NCBI GenBank assembly: GCA_021234155.1
Contig: JAJEKV010000003.1
Location: 10,852,413 to 10,916,412 of the forward strand
Length of the DNA stretch: 64,000 bases
Source: Isoetes taiwanensis
Lineage: Eukaryota; Streptophyta; Lycopodiopsida; Isoetales; Isoetaceae
Reading direction: 5' to 3'
The notes under the pieces were generated by a model, which ran no database searches, was not told the DNA's origin, and saw only the letters and a program-made list of their open reading frames with translations. Below are positions 34,400 to 47,048 of the stretch, in pieces; position 1 is the first letter of the stretch; the number at the start of each line of letters is the position of its first letter. A program made the position numbers and the translations under genes.

Positions 34400-37300
34400 G
34401 GTGCCTAAGAACCATATAGGTCAAGTCTACACTTTCTCTTTTTTTATTTTTTTGCTTTGAAGTCTGACCGCACACATCTCACAGTTGTAATAAATTGCCA
34501 AAGAATGCTTTGTTCTCTTTTATCCTACGTATTAGCTTAGAATTGATTTTGTCTCGACCTCTGGAGAATAGAGCCTTATGTTGCATTGCTTATATCAGTG
34601 CTTGCTAAATGCCCAATTGTCAGACACATAATTTTTATTCTTGAGTACGTTGATTTTATCTGTTTATGTTGAGACTTTTGTGTTTTTTAATGCATTCAGG
34701 TTCAGATATTCATCTAATTCCCGTCCATTTCGAATATCATGTAATATGATTTTATCAACATGACTATAGACTGCAATTTTGATCTAAATCCAGTATGTCT
34801 CTGTAATCAGGCAATATGATTTTATCAATATCAGAGCAGATAGTATCTATTGAAAGCCGTAGGTAGACTGTGAGAGAACATTACAAATCTAGACTTTTAG
34901 ATGCTTGCATTTAGGTTCTAATAATATATCATCAAATGGAAGCTTTCTGCCTGGATTCAATGTAGTGGATGTACAAGAGTTAAACTGAAATTTTTTTGCA
35001 GGCTATCTCCTTCATTTGCAAAGTCGTTTGAACCTAGAGCTTTATTTTCATACTTATTTGTCTCATATTCAAAAGCTTTTGATAATATAGCCTCATATTT
35101 TTGTGAGAAATGGTAAAAAAGGATCAGTAGGAGCAAAACCCATGCATGTTATGTACTTGATTTTGCCCAAAATATACAGAAGGCAATCATTTTAAAATGT
35201 AACACCTAACCAATTTATAAGTGGGCAACATCTCAAGTGCAATCAATGCCAACCGTGTCATGGATGACATTCTCTATCATTTCACAAAATCCCTTATCCA
35301 TTGTCGTGTTGAAGATTAAGAAGAGTATTCATTGTCAATTGAACTATACTTTTTAACCTTATATTATTATTGCCTATCTTTATTTGCTTTTTCTTACCCG
35401 ATATCACACATAAACACACACAAAGCAACTCAACAAGCGCTATTGCTAAAACTTTACAATGCCACCATGTCTAGGACCCACATTCCAAGCAATTACTTTT
35501 AAATATTCAAATGCATCATTATGATGCAGATTTAGTATTATATTTCTAGCATCTCCATTCATCTCCTACGTCAGGTTTTTTATTGTCTAACTCATAGGAT
35601 TTACCAAGTATCATTCACTATATACATCATTAGAAGTAGAGTTTCTACACTTTTTAAAACAATTGACCAACTAATTTCGCAAAGATACACACACATGCTG
35701 CCTCACATCACCAGACACCTTTTTACTTGAAAATTTCCATATCTCTCTTGCTCTTGCTTTTATCCCTGCTGCACATACGCATTTCCTCTATCTTCTTTTG
35801 AAATGATATATTTCATTGTAGCGAGTCATGCATTAGTTGATAATACGTGCTGACATGTTGTTGTGTTTGAGACAAACAAGCTCCTCTTGAAGTATATATG
35901 CATGTGAACTTGCTTCAGGCCAGGGAGCATCACACAAATTAGTTTTTGTGATGGGAGATATCTAGGCATCAATTCCACACGACACAGTTGGTGATTATGA
36001 GCTTCCAGAGTTCCTATTAAATAATAACATAGTTGCTAGTAGACCTGAGTCTTGCATGTGGGACATGATATCAAAGCATGTTTACACATTCATATTTGCC
36101 AACATTGGCACTACGAGAGGAGCTTCTATACCTGTCAATCTCGAATGAGCTTCACATCAATCCGCCAAATGTTCCTAGAGTGTTTTGGGATAAGTTCTTC
36201 ATGATATGGATCAGTTGAGGCTGATGGATATAAACTCTACATTTTTAGATTGCAGCAATTGTATATGTGTAGACACAATTGTTCAAGATTTTGTTGAAGG
36301 CAACTGTTGAACTAAGAACTAGACAGGTTTTATATAAGTAACTTCATCTTCTATTGACACTTTAAAGAAAATATTCTTTCTTTATCCATATGTGTCTATC
36401 GCACTTGAAATATATGTTGCTATAATTTTCATGTCTAAGACTAATGCTTGGCATTGCCGGGCACACGTTTCGAGTATGTCCTGTTTAATACTTGGGAAAT
36501 CTCTTCAGCTTCTCCGGGTTTTTATTTTTGTGCCTCATTTGGATATCTATGTATTACTAGTTTGTCCTTTATTTTCGTTTCCATAAGATCTATTTCTTGT
36601 TTTTTCTTTTCAATTTTTTTCCCCGTATCCATTATTATGTTTCTTTTAATTTAGCTATCGACTTAATGGTATCAATCAATAAGTTTAGTTTTCGTTGATT
36701 TTCTTACATTTCATTTTGCTGCTCCTGTTGATTCCTATCTATATAGTAGGTCTAATTCATCGAAAATTTTACTGGCCCCGGCGGGCCATTTGGCCACAAA
36801 TTACAGGCTCAGGCAAAATTGCGACGGCCGGCTTGAGTAGGATGCCTTATCTATGGATTGCCTGCAGATTCGCCACTTCGTGGCACCTTATTGCCTATTA
36901 TGATATTAGAATGGCCAATTAAATGTTTGGTAATTGGAGTGATATCGACTTTGGGGCCAATTTAGTCCCAAATGAGAACTAGATATGCTTATGGAATGAC
37001 CATTTAGGCCACTTGGCCAAATCTTGTAATGCCTTAAGTTTGCCAAATCTTAACTCATTAAGAGGGCCCCTCATAAATTCATCACTTATGGAGGGCCAAT
37101 ATTATTAGAAATTTTTATTCCTAAATATATCTACCAACTAAGAATAATCCCGCTCTTTTGGAAAATCAAATGTCGAGTCACTTTTCAATCCTCTTTACGA
37201 AGACTCCGGCATCCGATTTTCGATTCTCCCTAACAGCAATCTATGCATGGAAATACATGGGGTATGAATTCAAATTCATACAATATATATCTTAAACACA

Positions 37301-37424
37301 TTAATATGGGGTAGCGACTTCTTTATGTTTGGGCAACAAGCTCTATATTTAATAAGAGTCTAGCTAAAAATCACCATTTGAGCTAATACATTATTAGATA
37401 TTTGGTTCAAAAATTGCCAATTGG
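34400..37424. other. AT-rich region without recognisable genes
   Basis: Long T-rich and A-rich tracts and only short unrelated frames are present. I see no element ends or RNA genes. Several copies of AATGGCCAATT-like words occur towards the right end (about 36910 and 37720). Confidence 0.5.
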
Positions 37425-37432
37425 GTTGCAAC

Positions 37433-37646
37433 CAGGCCTCCAGATTAGATTTTGCTTAAACCGGAAAAATGCCGTGCTTTGTTGGTACTTACCGGATTTT
37501 TCAGAAAATATCCTCTAATTTACCGGATTTAACAAGGATTTTACTAAATTTTGACCGGAAATTTTGCCGGCATCTATTAAAGAAACCGGATTTTAACAAC
37601 TTCGATCGGAAATTCTGGGGAGGAACCCCCCTAATCTGGAGCCCTG
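37433..37646. mobile_element. hAT-type MITE, 214 bp
   Basis: The ends are inverted repeats CAGGCCTCCAGATTAG (37433) and CTAATCTGGAGCCCTG (to 37646), with one mismatch. The 8-bp duplication GTTGCAAC flanks both sides (37425-37432 and 37647-37654). TIR start CAGG and an 8-bp TSD are hAT features. Inside, the words ACCGGA or GACCGGA recur about six times in both orientations near the ends, as subterminal transposase-binding repeats do. No coding capacity. Confidence 0.9.
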
Positions 37647-37654
37647 GTTGCAAC

Positions 37655-38958
37655 CACATTAGAAAAAAATAGGAAAAATGGCCAGTTCAGGCTACACTTT
37701 TGGGGGCATATTTTACAAGGAATGGCCAATTCATTATAATTATATAAAATTATAGGTCCTTAAAATTTTACCTGGTCTAATTCCATCACGTTTTTCAAGA
37801 TCATGTTCATTTTATCCAAATTTTGAAAGCCCTAATTTCCTTGATCCTTGCAATCGGTTTGGGACCATTGTAGTGAATCTGCTTGATTATTCTATCGACT
37901 CTTTTTCCATCTCCTCTTTTTCCATCTTAATTCACAGTTCTCTTCCCCGTTTACTTTCTAACGAGTCTCTGTACTTGCAAATTTTGTACTTGCATACCCC
38001 ACAAACGAGGAACTTTACGTACGGTGTAGATTAAGGAATAAGGGGTGAATATGCCTATCCAACAGCTCTCGCTGCCCTACGTCACCCCCCGTGTGAATAT
38101 GCACCCAAACCAAAGGGGGTTTAAGGGGGATTTTAATTTAAATGTGTTGGACCCAATGGTTGTGTTAATTAATGTCAATGGTAGTTATGTGTTGGTTGTT
38201 AATGTCAATGATTGTTATGTGTTGGTTGTTATGTGTTGGGGGATTTAATTTTTATATGTTGGATGTTTGTGTTGCAAAAAAAAAAATTTAGTCCCTTCGG
38301 GGCCTTAGGGACGTCCCCCCTTCCCCCCCGGTGTGACAAAATTTTTAGGATTCAAACAAAAAAAAAAACTAGAATTCATTTGAGGCTTTCATCACCTGTA
38401 GATTTTGAATTTCATTACAATAAAACAAATAGAACATAAGTAAAAGTTACCATAAAGATAGAGCAGATTGATCCCATTATTCTGAAAGTCATAAAGTTTG
38501 CAACACCCATACACAAACATTTTTCAACTGGAATTTAACAGCAGCCTTTGGCCTCCATGGATTCTTGTGGTGAGAAACCAAAGTAGAAAACTTTTCTGCT
38601 TGTTAGCACAAGGATCTAGAAGCCTTGGAATTTGCTTAATAACTGCCTCAAAATCTAAAAATGCATGGTAATTTTTTGCAAGCTTCATTCGGAATGAGCC
38701 ATAAAACAATATCCAATAGCGCAATCCTGTATTAATCAGCTGGTAGGATGTGAAAGCCTACCAAACCCGGCCAAAAAATACTGTTTTAGCATAGATAACT
38801 TAACCAAACATATCCATATCATACACTATCAAAAAGATCTCGGAGAGAGCTTTCCAACGCAATAAAAATCATCTCAAACAGAGCTCTGGATCAAAAGTTA
38901 TGATAAGAAATGTGTTGCCGGCGGGGAAACTGCACTACATGCGCCCTTCAAGCCCTTG
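37655..38958. other. Non-coding spacer
   Basis: There is no gene. Around 38150-38250 the words GTGTTGGTTGTTAATGTCAATG repeat imperfectly. Around 38830-38910 an LTR-like stretch occurs (GATCTCGGAGAGAGC..CAAAAGTTATGA), possibly a relic of a gypsy LTR, but no ends are visible. Confidence 0.4.
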
Positions 38959-39073
38959 CCCATTATACACCACACACACAAAAAGAGGGCTTTTGTTGTG
39001 AGCCATTGGTTGTTGACCATTATGCACCACACGCACAAAGAAGGGCTTTTGTTGTGAGCCATTGGTTGTTGAC
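38959..39073. repeat. 58-bp tandem duplication
   Basis: Two adjacent copies begin CCATTATACACCACAC (38959) and CCATTATGCACCACAC (39017) and end in GAGCCATTGGTTGTTGA. A few substitutions separate them. The bases after the second copy start a third (CCATTGG). Confidence 0.9.
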
Positions 39074-39483
39074 CATTGGAAAAAAAAGGCTAAAATCAAT
39101 GGCTCAGAAATGGTGCACTCCAGATGTACGCATTAGTACATCCATTTGAATACATCACCAAATCATAGAAAAACCTTAGTGAAAAGCGTACAAAAACACA
39201 AAGAAAACCCCCTGTTATTATGCTACATATTTAATAAGTCTTTGTTATTTGTTTTGTTTATGCTCTCAGTATGTCTTTATCTTTATCTGTTATTCTTGTT
39301 TTATGTCTGTAAATCAAGCCTCGACTATGTTCAATGAGCTGAGCTGACGTAATTGTTTTCCCATCAATCAGTATATTTAACCAGGCTTGTTTGTTTCTGC
39401 AATGCAAGTAAAATAGAACTATTGCACTTCATAAAGAGAACCCCCCAATCTAAAGTTTTGGATAATTCCAATTTATGTGTTGC

Positions 39484-39508
39484 GGGGGAGGGGGGGAGGG
39501 GGGAGGGG
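39484..39508 (+). other. G-quadruplex-forming tract
   Basis: Four G-runs of 5, 7, 6 and 4 separated by single A residues meet the sequence rule for an intramolecular G-quadruplex. The setting is AT-rich and non-coding, and no adjacent gene explains it. Confidence 0.85.
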
Positions 39509-39609
39509 CTCAAAGGATGCATATGTCAAGGTGGAGGAAGCGATTGAATCTGTTAAACTCTACTTAAGGTTTATAGTAAAAGGAACTGTAGGGACTGGGA
39601 AGTTTCTTT

Positions 39610-40760
39610 TTTTTTTTTGTTTGGAAGGTAAGAAGTTATTGTATTGATCAGATAGGAAAAATTACAATACAATACAAAGATCCCTCATAGATCAGATATA
39701 GTTTACGTACAAAGGATCCCATCTGGATCAGAATATGTCTGTAACTAAAGTATACATGAGCCTCTCTCAACCTCTTCTTCTGTCTAACCAGTACTACAGT
39801 ATTAACATCTTCCCAATTAAACAAAATATACTATAGGAGCCAAATGCCCATTTCCCACAAGCTACAAAACAATCTTGAATGCTCCAAGAAAACCTCTTGC
39901 AAAAATAGAAATGAAGAGAAAAGAGATGTGGAGTAACCCGAACAATCTCCCGCAATGCTCAGAGAAGTGAATATGCTTCAAACTATGATCAAATTCAATA
40001 GCTTTACAACCAAACGTGAGAATAAAGTAAGATGCTACATTGCTGGGATGAGTCAGTCAGCCAACCTGTATAGGCTAGACACGCAGCCCAGCCACCAGAA
40101 CTCTCCCTAAATTCTGGCTCATGATATCTGGTCTTGATATGGAAGCGTCTTCCTGGATACAATCAAATCCCTAGCTCGGCGGTCTCAAATAATCTAACAT
40201 CCTGCTTTAAAACTGTAAATTTAAGATCAAGAATTTACTCTGCTCCTTTCAAAAAGACATCCCTAGATCTTTCCGCTGGTAAGAAAGAGCAAGAGGAGGG
40301 GAAAAAACCAAATGGATAAAAGATATAACTAAAGACTGCAAAACAGACCCAAAACTACTCTCTTTATGAATTCGGCTTCAATTCTGCTCCACTTTATAGA
40401 CTCTACGCCCTTTCGGTGTGATTTGCTTAACAAATCATCATTCTTAAAAAGATTGAGAGCAAAATGCCACATTAGTGGCTTACCAGGCCGAATCCACAAG
40501 ACCGCCCTCAAGCTGCTTCAGAATCAAATCAGCAATTTCTTTGATGAAGAAAATCTTCTGGCGCATCGGCAAACCCCACTAGCACCGAATCATAGTCTCT
40601 CGTCTGCAAGAGGATCTGCAGTAGTACCGGAAAAAGAGGATATGAGGGCGCCCTCCTTCCCCTATTGCCTCCCTAACCGCAGGCGGAGCGTGAGCGCCGA
40701 GAAGTTCATGTGGAAGTTCTGCTTGAAGACCCAATTGTCTGGCTTGTGATCGATGGAATA
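39610..40760 (-). mobile_element. Poly(A) retroposon, about 1.1 kb
   Basis: A poly(T) run at 39606-39618 marks the poly(A) tail of a minus-strand insert. Its 3' end reads AATAACTTCTTACCTTCC and has AATACAATAC repeats. The 5' part (40580-40740) is GC-rich and the body has no long frame, a composition like the 11658-13443 retroposon. I could not find a convincing target duplication, so the 5' boundary is approximate. Confidence 0.55.
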
Positions 40761-43700
40761 TAGGAGGGAAAGTGTAAAATTGTCTAGCATACTTCACCAA
40801 GCCTACAAACTATCATGAGTTCAAGAAGCATCCACTTGTTACCACTTTATACCTGCTAGTTTGGTCACAGGGGAACGCATGTCTGGACGATTTTCAGCAT
40901 TACAAGGAAAAATTTCTGATAATGTGCATGGTCAGCAAGCAGGATGCCCTCAATGTATTCGAGAATATAGGTGGAGTTCCATGCTACATTTTGCATAGCT
41001 CAACATCCACAGGGTCTAGAAAGTGCCATTTCAAAAAACTGCCATTTCAAGTCTCGGACCAATCTGCCATTTCAAGTCTCGGACCAATCCGGCAAAATTA
41101 TTTCAAATATTAAGGGAAAGTATTAGAAGAACCTCAGTGACCATATGATTCCTATTCACAGGGCTGATTGTGTCTCTAAAAAGTACAAGTTTGCAAGCGT
41201 TCATGTCGAGAAGGAGCTTGAGGTTGTCTTTCAATGACCACACTTGATTCCTAAAGTTAAGTTTCTGACTTCAAAAAGTGATGACCCATCTTGAGTTGCT
41301 ATTTGGGGAAAGCTATATAAAAAATTGCTCATAATGCCCTTACCCGTTGAGGGTGTTTTCTTGCCAAGAATGTCTATGATAAGGGTGAGGTTGCTGACCC
41401 TGAGCATCAGGTTCATCTTTATCGTTGCAACTTAAAAAGGTTTGATAAGTTGGAGGATTTCAAGAAAAAAAAATCGTGATGAAATATCCAAAATCAAAGG
41501 TTTTTGAAATTGTAGGCTCTATTGGGCTTGGTGGACATCTGCATCAGATTTTTAAGAGATTATCAGGAAGAGATGGTTATAAAGCAAACGATCTTTAGAG
41601 GATAGATAGTTGCTTGAGATTGCATGAGTACATATGGGTTCAAGCACAATAGTGGGGGACACTTTTTATGTCGGCGACACATGGTGCTTGCGCTATGCTT
41701 TAAAAACTATTTTCTTTGTATTTTGAAAAAAAAAAAATTGATATTTTTCTCTAACACGCATTTATGTTTCGTCTTAGAATGTAATATTTCAGCCCAAACA
41801 GACTTCTAAAAAAAACTATAAAAATAAACAAGGTGCTGCGCACGAAGGGTTGCCCTCCGACCCTAGAGGGTGTGTTTGCTTGAGATCTTTGGCAGTTGTG
41901 TGTGTATGATTCAGTACTATTCATTTTCTAACAATACAATTTTATAAATTCATATCTTGCAACTATTATTCATGCACAGAGACACGTGCATGACAATGGC
42001 ACAGGATTAACTCAAATCATAAGTTAATGCATGCTTCATTGGGGGTTAACCTATCTTCGTATTATCCCAACCATACAATTTTTAGAGTTCCATCTAAAAA
42101 CTAAGTTTAGGTAGCCCTCCTCTTTCTGTTCCTTTAGTTTACTTGTGTATTTCAACTATCGTGATATCATATCATATTTCGCGAGCATCATCTCATAAGG
42201 ATTTGGACCAAGCTCAATATGCAAAAAGAAAAATTTCTATACCTTTTCTAGTTGTTTGCCAGAAGATAAACCAAGCTCCCAAACCTCACACCTATACAAC
42301 CTTATTGCTTCCACTAGAGATTTTAAAAGCATCATACTCAAATCAAATATTTGCCTTCAAGCATTTAAGCATTTCTGTTGAACAAACAAAAACTATTATC
42401 CTCCATTCACTCTCTCCTCCATCATTTGGTTCTACATGGAGAATTTATCCAGAAACTGTAAATATTTAAACGAAGGTGTAAGTTCAATTAGGTTCTCTTT
42501 ATATAGAATGGCTTATTTTTATAAGTGTTGTGCAAAATTTTAGTCGTGCTCGGATTAATTTTCATAGAAAAAAACACCTTAAATGGCCAATTAGATGAAG
42601 GTATGATGTCCAAAATATGCTAAATCAAGGGCATGGGATTTTACACCTCACACCCTTGTATAGCACAATGCTCCCCATACGCCACATACACGTACAGAAA
42701 TATGTTTGTGAATGGGAAATACGCTGTCATGAACCATTCTTTTCGCAATCAGACCAGAAGCCTGTACAAGCTCCACAATCTGTTACAAGCAAATCGGAAG
42801 TCCAGTCTAAATCCCAAATCCCAATCCACAGCCGAAGATGATAAGAGGGCTCTCTGCTCAGTTAGGAAACCTCTCCGCTTCCTCATTCTCTGCTTCCTAA
42901 AACAGAACTGCTCATGGCAAAAGCTGCAAGCAAAAATGGCTTCTACATTTCGGGCATCCAACTCATCCATCTGCAATCGGGAAGAAAGGGGAAGAACCGA
43001 AATAGGCCAAGGTCGACTTGCCCTCCAAAAACAGAAGCAAGAAGAAACAGGAATCCGCCAAGCGTGCCATCGTAGGCCGATTTGGGCAGAGGCAGGCCGA
43101 TCTGGGCAGAGGCAGGGCATCCGAGCGCCTCCATCGGGTTGTCCTTAGCAGCCCCCGTGAAGCCAACACCTGCTATACACCTGCTATTTCCGACCATGAA
43201 CAGCTACCACAAAAGAGAAGAACACCTCAGACCATAGAGAAAAAAAATTGGAATCCCCCCTTTTCCGGCCCACCTACGCCAAAATCATAGAGAAGTGATA
43301 TTTCGGGGGCGTAATGGCCAATTGTTTTTGCATCTCTTCTTTACGTCATGAGAACAGAACTATATGGAGTGCCAATCAGGTGGGCGGTAAGTGGCACTTT
43401 TGTCTGCTTTCCACTTGCTCTTTCCACTTGCTCGTTACGTCCTATATGCATATGGGATTGGACAAATACCTTCTCATGGAGCAATTTTATTGCATCTCTC
43501 AAGTAGCCGGTTACATTGATTTTCTCCTTGTTCTCCTTGCCCTTGTTCTCCTTGCTTTTTATAGTTTCTACAATACGCATACAAAAAGGATATAACATAT
43601 ATCAAAGTCTACTTACATGTGAAGACATAATTATTTTCTACATATAATTGTTGAAGGAAAAATAGTTTACAAACTTTTCCAACACATACAGATGAACAAT

Positions 43701-44340
43701 ATAATTGATATTTACAAATTTAAGAAGAAACAACTAAAGAGAATTGTTTGCAACAAAATAAGTATTTAATCACTCAATCTTCAGCTCAAATGCAAGAAAG
43801 AGTAAGATCAGTCTTTCTTAAGACAATCTTTTAAACTTTTAGGAAACTAGATGTCAAAAATGAGAAAACATGCAAAAGAAAAATATAAAAATAAGCAGGT
43901 TTTGTCTAGAGGCGAACCAAGGACCCATTTTAATATTCATCTGATTATACTCTTTCTAAGGTAGCTGTTTTTGGTACGTTTAATTTGGGTATATGATATA
44001 GCCTTAATATTTATTTGACAAGTGAAGCAGATATAAAGGCAATTCCCTTTAATATGTCTTCCTAGATGCAATAAGACCTCAATATTCCTCACATCTTCTA
44101 TTGAGGATGATCACGTTCAGCCAACCTTTTAACTGATAGAACACAGCTTTAGTAAGCTTTGGCTATTATTGTTCAAATATCTCATTACTGCTGAAATCTT
44201 GAAATCATTTGGCAATACCAAGCTGACCATGTGCATTTATGCATGAAGGTCAGACCACACCTTGTCTCACTGCTTTGTCAGTTCAATATCAGTCAAAGAA
44301 CCAAGTCTGAAAATGTTTGCAAAAGTGCCACCGGTTCTTC
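40760..44340. other. Region without supported genes
   Basis: No gene is recognised. A segment at 41830-41875 (AAGGTGCTGCGCAC, then GGGTTGCCCTCC) has an inverted relative at 58845-58890. A GC-richer block at 42620-43290 has overlapping frames of 90-170 codons on both strands. It also has a short duplication (CGATTTGGGCAGAGGCAGGC, repeated with one change at 43077-43118), but none of these frames resembles a known protein. Confidence 0.4.
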
Positions 44341-44382
44341 ATAATCTTTCTGATTACCCTTCATAATCTTTCTGATTACCCT
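44339..44382. repeat. 22-bp tandem duplication at the oxidase C-terminus
   Basis: TTCATAATCTTTCTGATTACCC occurs twice head to tail. As 22 is not a multiple of three, it changes the C-terminal frame of the oxidase. Confidence 0.9.
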
Positions 44383-45531
44383 TCGGATTCTGGAAGAAAC
44401 GGTTAAATGAGAAGAAATCCAAGTCAAGTCCAGTGCACTTTCCTGTAAGTGCTAGATCAGCCATAACACGTCCAATTAGTGGCCCCATCTTGAATCCATG
44501 ACCAGAGAATCCACCTGCAAGCAAAATGTTATTCTCTGGTGAACATGGAAGATAATCAAGTATGAAATCATGATCTGGTGTCATGGAATACATGCAACAC
44601 TCAGCGAGTGCAGGAACTTCAGATCTCACTTTAACTCAATATCAGGGAGGAGACAACGAGAGTCTGGATTACAAGGAGCCCCTGAATGGACACATACCTT
44701 AAGTAGGCCTGGGTATTCTAGGGAAGGTGTTCCATAAATGGATGGGGTTCCGTAGCTAGAGAATGTAGGAAAACTATGAGGAGAGAATGTATTTGCCACA
44801 CTTTGGTCAACCTGCCAGTAAGCAATGATGGTATTTAATGGTTGAATAGGCACATGCAATCCAGCAATAGCCTTTACAAGGTCCCTGTTCCATGCGCCAG
44901 CAGCCAGAACTACCTTCTTTGCAAATGCAGCTCCCCTACTTGTTCTTACAAGTACACCAGCAGAACCATCAGATGATTTCCAATCTAAAGAAATATGGTT
45001 CACTCTGGCGCGGTCCCGTAGCACTGCTCCATGTTTTGCTGCTAAAGATTGAAACATTGCAACAGCCTTTGTAGCATGCAGAACCCCAGCTTGAGGAGTA
45101 TGAACTACTAAATAATCTTTTGGTAAATTAAACATGGGAAATCTTACAAAGACTTGGTTGGCATCCAGCAGCTCGTGAGGTATCTCCAGCAGTTTGCAAA
45201 CATTGAGAACAGATAGGAGGCTTTTATTGTCACTTGGTCCAAAATCTAGTTGTCCTGTTCTTGTGAAAACCATGTATCCAGCTTCAAGTTGAGCCTCCTC
45301 CCATAACTGGAAAGCTTCTTTCATCATGTGAGTATAGTAAAGTTCAGGATATGTGATGCGAATAGTTCTGGATTCATCATGAGATGAGCCTCTTCTATGA
45401 AGGAAATCATATTGCTCAAGTAGAAGAACTGACTTACCTTTCTTTGCAACTTGGTATGCCGTGCAACTACCCATAATCCCTGCACCAATTACAACTGCAT
45501 CATATTCACCAGATACACTATTTTCCGCCAT
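44354..45531 (-). pseudogene. Sarcosine/pipecolate oxidase-like gene, disrupted
   Basis: An intronless minus-strand reading starts at 45531 (MAENSVSGEYDAVVIGAGIM). It shows the FAD-binding GxGxxG motif and then a continuous flavin amine oxidase of the monomeric sarcosine oxidase family to about 44630. After a frameshift the C-terminal part follows at 44354-44629. This includes CCMYSMTPDHDF, whose Cys is the covalent FAD site in this family, and the second dinucleotide-site motif LAGGFSGHGFKMGPLIG. Between the two parts some 20-30 residues normally present are missing. A 22-bp tandem duplication (44339-44382) shifts the frame at the C-terminus and creates an early stop. In plants such enzymes are peroxisomal and oxidise sarcosine or pipecolate. 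No PTS1 tripeptide is visible at the present end. It is probably a pseudogene, but the frame loss should be checked against reads. Confidence 0.85.
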
Positions 45532-46257
45532 TCCAGAATCCAGACGATCTGCTAAGCAAGGCTAGAACAATGTCAGACAAAGCATGGCTTCATATCTGTA
45601 CTACTTCTGCTGGGTGCCACATAGCATCTACTTTCTTTGCTGCGTAAAACGGAAGCTGCATAAAAAACCACTCAAAATATGCCTAAATGAAGAGAAACGA
45701 TGCCCTTTTCTTGAAAAACATTCCTCAATGCAGAAGGCCGCCATGAAACAACACAGACGGCGACAAAGCAAGCTCTCTATATAATGCCGAAACAGATAGT
45801 GATTACAGTGGACTATAGAAGCGTGTTTTGACTTGAAATTGTAGAAACATCTACAACAAACCTTATACTTATGTAGATGAAATAGTATAAAATAAGGAAT
45901 CTTGTATGGTCTGCCAAATTGAAATTGAAAGATTTTCAATATCTCTGCTATGCGTCATCACATCACACATTATATAATTATATGTTGAATCATAAGCATT
46001 AGGAGCCAGACTGCTTCAAAGAGACAGTGATTGCAGTTTGGGTTTGGTATTTTCTTGGGTCATGTAAGAAATTGGAGGCAAAAGACATCCAGATTCTAGA
46101 CACTATAATTTACACGCCTGGCTCACGAGGGATGTATATTTAAGCTAATGGAAGGCTTGCTAACGACCAAGTTATAGTCTGGTCTAAAACTTAATACTCA
46201 CAACCTGTAAGGAAGAAAACATGCCCAGTGTGTGGAAGGTTTTTAGCTCCTTTATTT
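45532..46257. other. Upstream region of the oxidase, no gene seen
   Basis: This covers the likely former promoter side of the oxidase gene. No clear TATA box or other gene is visible. Confidence 0.4.
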
Positions 46258-46273
46258 AATGCCTCCAAATGTT

Positions 46274-46583
46274 TTTTTTTTTTAGGGTAAGATGATGTGT
46301 ATGTAGTATTTAAAAAATAGAAAATATGTACAATAGGAACCCTCTACAGGGTGAATGCAGACTGGGAGTCCAAGCACACGTACTACAGAGGGCATCTTCT
46401 CATCTTCCCCATTGTTAGGATACTATAAGGAAAAACTCCTTTCTTCACCAGAGAGTAGGTACTACAGAGAGAGCCAACTCCATTCCAGTGCAGGATCTAC
46501 AAGCAATTCTTACTCCGGATTATCAATAATACCTGCACCATTGCCAACGACACCTTCCCCTTCCACAATGTCATTATCAACCC
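46274..46583 (-). mobile_element. Short poly(A) retroposon with 16-bp TSD
   Basis: AATGCCTCCAAATGTT occurs at 46258-46273 and 46584-46599. The insert between begins with a T-run followed by AGGGTAAGATG, i.e. it ends in poly(A) on the minus strand. Length 310 bp, no tRNA-like box A/B and no RT. A 5'-truncated LINE or a retroposed fragment fits best. Confidence 0.88.
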
Positions 46584-47048
46584 AATGCCTCCAAATGTTA
46601 GTCCTCTTCCAAAGTAAGTATACAAGATTTACAAGGACAATTCATACCCCTAGGTTCTCATTCGCCTAGGCGCAATGTAAATTAGTGACCATTATGTTTA
46701 TTCTAGCCATTGGAGAAAATGATGCATTTGCCAAAAGATACAAAGAATGTGTCTATAAGTGTTTGGGTTGCATTTTATTTAGGTGTCGGCATCAACGTTG
46801 GGTCCCTTGTGACAAATACATGGGGCCTTATTATTGACCTTTTATTTGTAATGAAAAACAAGTAAAGGACAAACCGATAACATATGTGTGCTTTTTTCCC
46901 TTAAATTTAATGGCCTGGTCTCTATTTTTGGGTTGCTCCTAGGGGGCAAACCCTGGCTCATGTGGTTTCCAGTATATTCTAGGTATATGCTAGAATATAC
47001 CTCGGATATGCTGGTAACTGCTCCAAACCTATTGTTCATTTGTAACCC

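Noticed and set aside
38740-38920. LTR-like stretch with GATCTCGGAGAGAGC and AAAAGTTATGA
   Set aside because: It resembles words common in plant gypsy LTRs and in the 843-bp unit, but no ends, PBS or TSD are visible, so it is only mentioned in the spacer entry.
42617-43290. Overlapping frames of 90-170 codons on both strands
   Set aside because: Open frames on both strands follow from local base composition; none shows a domain or splice context that I can support.
36911-43320. Recurring AATGGCCAATT words (about 36911, 37723, 42578, 43308)
   Set aside because: The word is near-palindromic and AT-rich, the copies lack a shared flank, and no pair forms convincing element ends.
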